Part shown: in pieces, positions 1 through 5,852 of the stretch
Layout: the number at the start of each line of letters is the position of its first letter
How positions within the stretch are numbered: position 1 is the first letter of the stretch
NCBI GenBank assembly: GCA_019689775.1
Contig: JADGGV010000056.1
Location: 1-13,186, forward strand
DNA length: 13,186 nucleotides
Direction: 5' to 3'
Source of the DNA: Gemmatimonadota bacterium
Lineage (GTDB): Bacteria > Gemmatimonadota > Gemmatimonadetes > Longimicrobiales > RSA9
Translations under genes and position numbers: made by a program
Notes under the pieces: generated by a model
What the model was told of the DNA's origin: nothing
Databases searched by the model: none
What the model saw: only the letters and a program-made list of their open reading frames with translations

Positions 1-32
1 GCCCGAAGTCGAACGCGGAGTCCCCGCCCGGA

Positions 33-2195
33 TCACCCGCCCGCGGCTGCACTCGCCGGGACCGGTGCACCGCCGTCCACCACCCACACCGCCGGGCTGT
101 TCGGCTCGGCGCCCCTGCGGATCGTGAGCGAGGCCGGGCGGCCGGTCCCGAAGCCGTCGCCCCGCGCGCCCGGCGCCGGGTGGATGGAGAGCCCGGTCGC
201 GTCGATCGTGTCGCGGGCGAGCACGTCGTCGAGATCGCCGACGTCCGCGATGCGCGGCGCCGTGCGCAGCAGCGCATCCTGGTAGTCGATGGCGAGGTCG
301 GCGCGGTAGGGCGGCATCCCGGGGAGCACGATGCGGCCGCCGCGGACGAGCAGGTCGCGTACGGACGAGCCGTTGTAGGGAAGCGACCGGTAGAGCGCCA
401 GGTCCGAGCGGGCGTAGCTGCCGGTCGCGATCGCGTCCAACGCCGCCAGGATCGCGACGAAATTGACGCGCCGCAGGTACTGCTTCTCCGGATCGTCGCG
501 CCAGCCGCCCGACTCGATCAGGATCGTGCTCGTCCCCCAGCGCTGGATCAGGTCGCCGAACGCGCGCGGGTTGTGCGTGTCGTCGTACTTCGCGATGTGC
601 CCCCCGACGAGCGGCTCGATCGCCTCGCGCACGGCGGCGGCCAGGTGCTGCGCGCGGATCAGCCCGGGCGTGTCCACGTGGCTCGTGTCCGGCCGCGGCG
701 CGAGCAGCGCGATCGCGGCCAGCGACTCCGTGCCGCTGATCCGCGTGCGCACGTTCTGGTCGTGCAGGTTGAAGCCGAAGTCCGGGCGGAACTCCGTGTG
801 GATCTGCTTCAGCGCCTGCGCCTCCGGCGTGGACAGCCGTCGCGCGTCGCGGTTCACGTCGATGCCGTACGCGTCCCGGCGCTGGAAGCGCTCGGCGCCG
901 TCGGGGTTCAGCATCGGCACGAACACGACCGTCAGCTTGTCGGCGATCCGGCGCGCGAGCGGATCATCGGGCGAGCGGCTCAGGAAATCGAAGATGTCGG
1001 CGAGCGCCATGGTGGCGGTGGACTCGTCGCCGTGCATCTGCGACCAGAGCAGCACGCGCGTCGGCCCGTGGCCGTACTGCACGGCGTAGATCGGCCGCCC
1101 CTCCGCCGACTTCCCGATCTCGCGCCGCGTCAGCGTAGAGGAGCTGTCGATGAGCGGGCCGATCGCGCCCCACAGCGCGGCGTGCGTGAAGCGACGCGTC
1201 GTGATCGCGGCGACGCGGTGCTCCGCGTACTTCGCGAGGATCGCGTCCGTCCCGGCCGGCCCCGCAGCCGCCGGCGGCCGGCCGTCCACCAGCGTCCGCC
1301 AGACGAGGCGCGAGATGTCGGCGCCGACGTGCGCCGCGCGCACCGTGTCCGTGAAGCCGCGCGTCAGCACGACGAGGATGTACGGCGCGCGCCCCGGAGG
1401 GTAGACGATCGCGCCGTCGTGCTGGATCCCCGTGATCCACCCCGTCTTGTGCGCGACGCGCGTCCCCGCCGGGAGCCCGGCCGGGATCATCGCGTTGAAC
1501 TCCTGCCCGGCCAGGATGTCGACCATCGCGTCGCACGAGGCGCGCGACGTCACCTTGCACGCGGCGATCGCCTCCAGCGCCCGCGCGAGCCCCTGCGCGG
1601 TCGTCGTGTTGTTCAGCCCCTTCCGGAACGCCGGGCCATCCTCGACGCCGCGCAGCACGCGCATCCCCTCCGCGCCGATCGCGCGCATCGTCTTCTGCAC
1701 GCTGTCCGGCGTGACCAGCGCGATCAGGTCGTTCGTCGCCAGGTTCGAAGAGCGCACGATCATGTGCCGCGCCAGCTCCCGCACCGGCACGCGCCGCCCG
1801 ACCAGCGCGTAGACCGCCGAATCGCTGTCGTCGCCCGCATCGAGCGTGTACCTGCTGCCGTCGGCGATGCTCGTGAACTCGTTGACGACGCGGATCGAGT
1901 CGTCCAGCCGCACACGTCCATGCTCCGCCTGGCGGAACAGCTCGATCAGCACGGGGACCTTCATCGTGCTCGCGGCGTGCATCGTCACCGTGTCGTGGAT
2001 CCCGAGCGTGCGCCCGCTCGCCAGGTCGATCACGCTGACCGCGACCTCCGCGGGCGCAACCGCCGCGATCCGCTGCCGCAGCGCCGCATCGAGCGCGCTC
2101 CAGCCGCCACCCGACGCCGGCCCGGACGACGGCCGCGGACCGCCGCACGCGGCGAGAAAAGCGAGGATCGGGGCCAGCGGGAGCGTGCGTCGCAT
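33..2195 (-). CDS. Lipoprotein fusing a class-A beta-lactamase-like serine hydrolase to an M14 zinc carboxypeptidase
   Basis: A 720-residue exported protein. Residues 1-18 form a lipoprotein signal with lipobox LAAC (Cys18). Residues about 35-305 are a beta-lactamase/penicillin-binding fold: S76-T-M-K79 (nucleophile and general base), S149-S-N151 (the SDN-type motif) and K250-T-G. The omega-loop E-x-x-L-N motif of true class A beta-lactamases is not evident; E185 is the only nearby Glu, so a peptidase or amidase role is as likely as antibiotic hydrolysis. Residues about 350-595 are an M14 metallopeptidase: H388-G-D-E391 and H478 as zinc ligands, N448-R449 for the substrate carboxylate, E561 as catalytic base. 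The last 120 residues are an uncharacterised tail. The start is supported by GGAG six bases upstream. It lies downstream of namZ on the same strand, so trimming of murein peptides outside the cytoplasm is plausible, but the substrate is inference. The stop is in the window, so the gene is complete. Confidence 0.88.
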   Translation of the reverse strand: MRRTLPLAPILAFLAACGGPRPSSGPASGGGWSALDAALRQRIAAVAPAEVAVSVIDLASGRTLGIHDTVTMHAASTMKVPVLIELFRQAEHGRVRLDDSIRVVNEFTSIADGSRYTLDAGDDSDSAVYALVGRRVPVRELARHMIVRSSNLATNDLIALVTPDSVQKTMRAIGAEGMRVLRGVEDGPAFRKGLNNTTTAQGLARALEAIAACKVTSRASCDAMVDILAGQEFNAMIPAGLPAGTRVAHKTGWITGIQHDGAIVYPPGRAPYILVVLTRGFTDTVRAAHVGADISRLVWRTLVDGRPPAAAGPAGTDAILAKYAEHRVAAITTRRFTHAALWGAIGPLIDSSSTLTRREIGKSAEGRPIYAVQYGHGPTRVLLWSQMHGDESTATMALADIFDFLSRSPDDPLARRIADKLTVVFVPMLNPDGAERFQRRDAYGIDVNRDARRLSTPEAQALKQIHTEFRPDFGFNLHDQNVRTRISGTESLAAIALLAPRPDTSHVDTPGLIRAQHLAAAVREAIEPLVGGHIAKYDDTHNPRAFGDLIQRWGTSTILIESGGWRDDPEKQYLRRVNFVAILAALDAIATGSYARSDLALYRSLPYNGSSVRDLLVRGGRIVLPGMPPYRADLAIDYQDALLRTAPRIADVGDLDDVLARDTIDATGLSIHPAPGARGDGFGTGRPASLTIRRGAEPNSPAVWVVDGGAPVPASAAAGG

Positions 2196-2225
2196 CGTCG
2201 TCTCCGGTGGGGATAGGGGGGTCGT

Positions 2226-2254
2226 CCGGCCGCGCGGCGTCCGCCGCGCGCCGG
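2226..2254 (-). promoter_or_regulatory. Strong GC hairpin in the leader of the serine hydrolase/M14 gene
   Basis: CGCGCGGCG (2231-2239) and CGCCGCGCG (2242-2250) are perfect 9-bp complements with a 2-base spacer. CCGG at 2226-2229 and 2251-2254 extends the stem by four pairs around one bulged C (2230). On the minus strand it would sit about 31 bases before the start codon, upstream of the GGAG ribosome site. A run of T precedes rather than follows it on that strand, so it is not a standard terminator. It could be a leader or mRNA-stabilising structure, or chance in GC-rich DNA. Confidence 0.45.
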
Positions 2255-2273
2255 GAAAAACGGATCAATTAGA

Positions 2274-2292
2274 GACAGGATGAACAGGATAA
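2274..2292 (+). repeat. Left 19-bp arm of the inverted repeat
   Basis: The sequence is GACAGGATGAACAGGATAA. It contains two copies of ACAGGAT at a 9-base period, so each arm is itself a short direct repeat. It continues into GGAT-AAA-ATCC (2287-2297), a small palindrome not shared with the right arm. Confidence 0.8.
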
Positions 2293-2486
2293 AATCCGAT
2301 AAACGACACGGCGGCTGATGATTGCCGGTGTCCGACGGTAACCCACGGTGGTGATTCTGTGGTTTGCCATCGGGCTTGGTGGCCTACAATGCCAACGAAA
2401 AATAGCTCATTGTTGTCGTGTGTCTTTTTTATTAATAATTAACATCCATATTTTTCCTTGGCGTGGTAACGATCCGTTGTCAGACG

Positions 2487-2505
2487 TTATCCTGTTCATC
2501 CTGTC
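2487..2505 (-). repeat. Right 19-bp arm of the inverted repeat
   Basis: The plus strand reads TTATCCTGTTCATCCTGTC, the exact reverse complement of 2274-2292. Identity stops at the arm ends on both sides. Confidence 0.8.
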
Positions 2506-2596
2506 AATAAAATACTCTGTTCGAGGCCGCCCGCGGCGCATCCCACCCCGCGTTCGCGGCCGCCGCCCGGAGATCCACCCCCCGCGGCGCCGAACG

Positions 2597-3889
2597 TCAC
2601 GGGTAGAGCAGGTATTGTTGCCGGATCCGGTCGAACGCCGCGCGCTGCGCCGGCCAGTCGGCGACGATCCGCTCCAGCGGCGTGTCCGCCATGATCTGCT
2701 TCCGGAGCTGGTCGGTTCCCGCGAGCCGGTCGAAGTGCCGCTCGACCCACTTCAGCTTGTCGGGCGCCATGGCGTGCACCTCGAGCAGCGCCGCGACGGC
2801 GGCTACCGGCGCGTCGTACGTATTCCGGTCCGTCATCACGAATCGGACGCCCTGCACCTCGACACCGTCGAAGCGGTCGTCGCCCGGGTTGTGCGGCGTG
2901 AAGCGCACCGGCTCGAAGCGGACGCCGGGGAGGTGGCGCGCGTTCAGGCGGCGCGCCAGCTCGGCGCCGTCGAGCCAGGGCGCGCCGATCTGCTCGAAGG
3001 GAAGGGAAGTGCCGCGGCCGACGGACAGGTTGGTTCCCTCGACGAGGCACGTGCCCGGGTAGTGCGCCGCGGCCTCGAGCGTCGGCAGGTTCGGCGACGG
3101 CGCCGTCCACGGGAGGCCGGTGGCGTCGTACCACATCCCGCGCCGCCAGCCTTGCAGCGCGACGACGGTCAGCCGCGCGCCGATCTTCCCCTCGTCGTTG
3201 ACGTAGCGGGCCAGCTCGCCCGGCGTCATGCCGTAGCGCATCGCGACGGGGTAGAGGCCGACGAACGTCGCGAACTTCGGGTCGAGCACGTTCCCCTGGA
3301 GGACCGCGCCGCCGAGCGGCGCCGGGCGGTCGAGCACGACGAAGTCGATGCCGGTCTCGGCCGCCGACTTCATCGCCAGCGCCATCGTCCACTCGTAGGT
3401 GTAGTAGCGGGTCTCGACGTCCTGGATGTCGTAGACGAGCGCGTCAATCCCCTTCAGCATCTCCGGCGTGGGCCGGTCGTGCTCGCCGTAGAGCGAGTAG
3501 ACGGGGAGCCCCGTCTTCTCGTCGCGGCCGCCGGCCACGGACTCGCCCGGGCGCGCCGTGCCGCGGATCCCGTGCTCCGGCCCGAAGAGCGCCACGAGCT
3601 TCACGCCCGGCAGCCGGTTCAGCAGGTCGATCGTGCTTTCACCGGAGGCGCCGCGCCCCGTGTGGTTCGTGATCAGGCCGATGCGCTTCCCGCGCAGCAC
3701 GCCGCCGCTGTCGGCGACGAGCGCGTCCACGCCCAGCGTGACCGGTGCGGCCTTCGCCGCCGCCTCGGCCGGCGCGCCGCCTGCCGGCGCCCCGCCGTCT
3801 GCGGGCGCGCCGCCGCACCCCGCCGCGGCCCACAGCAGAAGCGTCGCCCCACGTTGCCACCACCTGTGCCGCGCGATAGCTTTCGTCAT
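2597..3889 (-). CDS. namZ: NamZ-like exo-beta-N-acetylmuramidase (DUF1343, GH171), lipoprotein
   Basis: This 430-residue protein belongs to DUF1343, whose Bacillus member YbbC/NamZ removes MurNAc from the non-reducing ends of peptidoglycan glycans. Family hallmarks seen are GLITNHTG (71-78), LFGPEHG (101-107, with E105 the likely catalytic-region acid), GLPVYSLYG (127-135), DIQD (154-157), LDRPAPLGG (186-194), PSPNLPT (264-270) and EGTNLSVGRGT (284-294). Length matches the family with no truncation. The N-terminus is basic, then hydrophobic, ending AAAGC (Cys25), so it should be a lipoprotein. The frame stays open upstream to 4225, but that stretch is antisense to the next gene and lacks family character. 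ATG 3889 puts the signal peptide at the start, although AGGA directly abuts the ATG and gives a poor ribosome site. It is divergent from the NagZ operon and followed on its own strand by the serine hydrolase/M14 gene, a context that matches Bacillus namZ-nagZ-amiE. Confidence 0.92.
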   Translation of the reverse strand: MTKAIARHRWWQRGATLLLWAAAGCGGAPADGGAPAGGAPAEAAAKAAPVTLGVDALVADSGGVLRGKRIGLITNHTGRGASGESTIDLLNRLPGVKLVALFGPEHGIRGTARPGESVAGGRDEKTGLPVYSLYGEHDRPTPEMLKGIDALVYDIQDVETRYYTYEWTMALAMKSAAETGIDFVVLDRPAPLGGAVLQGNVLDPKFATFVGLYPVAMRYGMTPGELARYVNDEGKIGARLTVVALQGWRRGMWYDATGLPWTAPSPNLPTLEAAAHYPGTCLVEGTNLSVGRGTSLPFEQIGAPWLDGAELARRLNARHLPGVRFEPVRFTPHNPGDDRFDGVEVQGVRFVMTDRNTYDAPVAAVAALLEVHAMAPDKLKWVERHFDRLAGTDQLRKQIMADTPLERIVADWPAQRAAFDRIRQQYLLYP

Positions 3890-3962
3890 TCCTGGTGAGA
3901 CCGGCTGAAGTGGATTCCTTTGGGCCCCGGCAGCCCCGGGGACCGACGACGCGAAGGTGCCG
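3890..3962. promoter_or_regulatory. Divergent intergenic region with a small GC hairpin
   Basis: These 73 bp separate the start codons of namZ (minus) and the first nagZ (plus) and should hold or overlap the promoters of both arms. No confident -10/-35 boxes are visible. A perfect 6-bp stem, CCCCGG (3925-3930) and CCGGGG (3936-3941) with a 5-base loop, lies near the middle and could be an operator or chance in GC-rich DNA. AAGG at 3954-3957 is the likely ribosome site for the plus-strand gene. Confidence 0.5.
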
Positions 3963-5852
3963 ATGCCGAAGCAATCGACCCGGGGGGCGCGGCGCCGGGC
4001 GGCCCGTGCGGCGTGGCTGCCGCTGCTGGCGGCGGCCGCGTGCGCGCCCGCCCGCTCCGCCCGCCCTCCGGCGCCCGTGCCCGTCCCGGTGAACCCGCCC
4101 GACCTCCAGCTCGAGCCGCCGGCGCCACCCGCGCCCGTCAGCCTCGACGCGCCGTTCGACGCCGCCTGGATCGACCGCACCCTGGCCACCCTCTCGCTGC
4201 GCGAGAAGGTCGGCCAGCTCATCATGCCGTGGGTCGGCGGCGACTACATGGCCATCGGCACCGCCGACTACGAGCGCCTGCGCGACTGGGTCCAGAACCA
4301 GGGGGTCGGCGGCGTCGTCGTCTCGATCGGCGCGCCGCTCGAGGTGGCGCAGAAGCTCAACATCCTCCAGCGCATGGCGAAGGTGCCGCTCCTCGTCGCC
4401 GCCGACGTCGAGCACGGCGCCGGCATGCGCCTCGACGCCGGCACCGCCATCCCCTCCGGGCTGGACCTCGGCAGCGCCACCAAGTTCCCGCCGCTCATGG
4501 CGTTCGGCGCCGCCGGCGACGAAAAGCTCGTCTACGAGCTGGGTCGCATCACCGCCCGGGAGAGCCGCGCCGCCGGGATCCACGTTGCTTTCGCGCCGGT
4601 TGTGGACGTCAATAATAACCCGGCCAACCCGATCATCAACGTGCGGAGCTTCGGCGCCGACCCGCAGGCCGCCGCGCGCCTCGCCGCCGCGGCCGTGCGC
4701 GGCCTCCAGGACGGCGGCCTCTTCGCCACCGCGAAGCACTTCCCGGGGCACGGCGACACCGGCGTCGACTCGCACCTCGCCCTCCCCGTGCTCACCGTCG
4801 ACCGTGCCCGCGCCGACACCGTCGAGCTGGTGCCGTTCCGCGCGGCGCTGAAGGCCGGCGTGGCGGGCGTCATGAGCGCCCACATCGCGTTCCCGGCGCT
4901 CACCGGGGACACCGTCCCCGCCACGCTGAGCCCGAAGATGCTCTCGGGGCTGCTCGAGCGGGATCTCGGCTTCAAGGGGATGGTCTACACCGACGCGCTC
5001 GACATGGGCGGGATCGTGACGAAGTACGGCAACGCCGACGCGGCCGTGCTCGCGCTCAAGGCCGGCGCCGACGTCCTCCTCATGCCGCCGGACGTGCCGG
5101 TCGCGATCGACGCCGTCGTCGCCGCCGTCGGCCGCGGCGAGCTGAGCGAGGAGCGCATCGACCGATCCGTGCGCAAGGTGCTCCGCTTCAAGGCGCAGCT
5201 CGGCCTCGACCGGCAGCGCACCGTCGACCTGGCCCAGATCCCGTACGTCGTCGGCGTACCGGCGCACCTCCGGGTGGCGGAGGACGCGGCGCGCCGGGCG
5301 CTCACCGTCGGTCGCGACCGGGACCACCTGCTCCCCGTCGACCCCGCCCGCGTCCGGCGCGTCCTCAGCATCGTCTACAGCGACGACGGCAACCCCTTCG
5401 AGGGGCGCGCCTTCCAGACCGAGCTGCGCGCGCGCTTCCCGGGCCTCCGCACCGCGCTCCTGAACGGCGCGACGCCGCAGCCGGTCCTCGACTCGCTCCT
5501 CGCTGCCGCCGACAGCGCCGACGTCGTCTTCTTCTCGCCGTTCGTGCGCGTCACCGCGCGCAAGGGCGACGTCGCCGTGGACCCCGGCGTCGCGGCGTTC
5601 GCGCGCGCGCTCATCGCGCGCCGCCCGACCGTCGTCACCTCCTTCGGCAGCCCGTACCTCCTCTCCGCGTTCCCCGACGCCGGCACCTACGTGCTCGCCT
5701 GGGGGGCCGAGGATGTCCTCCAGCGGGCGGCGGCGCGCGGGCTCACCGGCCAGGCGCCGATCACCGGCCGCCTGCCGATCCCGATCCCGCCGTACCTGCC
5801 GCTCGGCGCCGGCGTCACGGTCGGCACGGGCGCGGTGGGGGCGACGAAGTGA
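3963..5852 (+). CDS. nagZ: NagZ-type GH3 beta-N-acetylglucosaminidase, lipoprotein (first of tandem pair)
   Basis: A 629-residue GH3 glycosidase of the NagZ branch, which releases GlcNAc from muropeptides or glycan ends. After a basic N-terminus and the lipobox LAAAAC (Cys27) comes a Pro-rich linker (about 30-60), then a TIM-barrel domain (about 65-410) and a C-terminal alpha/beta domain (about 440-605), the two-domain build of Bacillus NagZ. K258-H-F-P-G-H-G then D269-S-H271 is the NagZ Asp-His acid/base loop. D344 in YTDALDM is the expected nucleophile; D148 and R156 in the AADVEHGAGMR segment bind substrate. ATG 3963 is preferred over an in-frame GTG at 3957 because AAGG lies five bases before the ATG. 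It opens a five-gene plus-strand run. The lipobox places it outside the cytoplasm, unlike E. coli NagZ. Confidence 0.93.
   Translation: MPKQSTRGARRRAARAAWLPLLAAAACAPARSARPPAPVPVPVNPPDLQLEPPAPPAPVSLDAPFDAAWIDRTLATLSLREKVGQLIMPWVGGDYMAIGTADYERLRDWVQNQGVGGVVVSIGAPLEVAQKLNILQRMAKVPLLVAADVEHGAGMRLDAGTAIPSGLDLGSATKFPPLMAFGAAGDEKLVYELGRITARESRAAGIHVAFAPVVDVNNNPANPIINVRSFGADPQAAARLAAAAVRGLQDGGLFATAKHFPGHGDTGVDSHLALPVLTVDRARADTVELVPFRAALKAGVAGVMSAHIAFPALTGDTVPATLSPKMLSGLLERDLGFKGMVYTDALDMGGIVTKYGNADAAVLALKAGADVLLMPPDVPVAIDAVVAAVGRGELSEERIDRSVRKVLRFKAQLGLDRQRTVDLAQIPYVVGVPAHLRVAEDAARRALTVGRDRDHLLPVDPARVRRVLSIVYSDDGNPFEGRAFQTELRARFPGLRTALLNGATPQPVLDSLLAAADSADVVFFSPFVRVTARKGDVAVDPGVAAFARALIARRPTVVTSFGSPYLLSAFPDAGTYVLAWGAEDVLQRAAARGLTGQAPITGRLPIPIPPYLPLGAGVTVGTGAVGATK

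Larger units (their letters stand above)
2274..2505. repeat. AT-rich block bounded by perfect 19-bp inverted repeats
   Basis: A 232-bp stretch strikingly poorer in GC than everything around it, with runs such as TTTTTTATTAATAATTAA near 2423-2440, begins and ends with the same 19-mer in opposite orientation. It has no substantial open reading frame. No obvious target-site duplication is seen: the outer flanks read ATTAGA on the left and AATAAA on the right. It could be a non-autonomous mobile element (MITE-like), a dispersed intergenic repeat pair, or an AT-rich regulatory region with two binding sites. Identity is uncertain; the inverted repeat is directly visible. Confidence 0.65.
2196..2596. 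other. 401-bp intergenic gap between the two minus-strand genes
   Basis: No convincing gene is visible. From the start codon of the serine hydrolase/M14 gene outward the gap holds its ribosome site, a strong GC-rich hairpin (2226-2254), an AT-rich block bounded by perfect inverted repeats (2274-2505), and about 90 bp of GC-rich sequence up to the namZ stop. The gap must carry any promoter for the downstream minus-strand gene if that gene is not simply read through from namZ. No clear -10/-35 pair was found. Confidence 0.7.

Noticed and set aside
180..2216. Long plus-strand open frame antisense to the serine hydrolase/M14 gene
   Set aside because: The product is Arg/Val/Asp-rich low-complexity sequence typical of antisense frames in GC-rich DNA; the minus-strand gene has complete catalytic motifs.
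2407..2499. 30-codon minus-strand ORF inside the AT-rich block, starting in the right repeat arm
   Set aside because: Short, no spaced ribosome site (AGG abuts the ATG), no recognisable product; expected by chance.
2479..2507. TTGACA at 2507-2502 on the minus strand as a -35 box for the hydrolase gene
   Set aside because: No acceptable -10 hexamer at 16-18 bases spacing, and the hexamer is partly the repeat arm itself.
2348..3898. Plus-strand open frame starting in the AT-rich block
   Set aside because: It runs antisense through all of namZ with low-complexity Arg-rich sequence. The hydrophobic opening is only the AT-rich spacer translated.
3890..4225. Upstream extension of the namZ reading frame to ATG 4225
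   Set aside because: The extra 112 residues overlap the start of nagZ antisense and would bury the lipoprotein signal that begins at ATG 3889.
3639..5327. Long minus-strand open frame opposite the first nagZ
   Set aside because: Low-complexity Arg/Asp/Val/Gly-rich product in a shadow frame of a gene with intact GH3 motifs.
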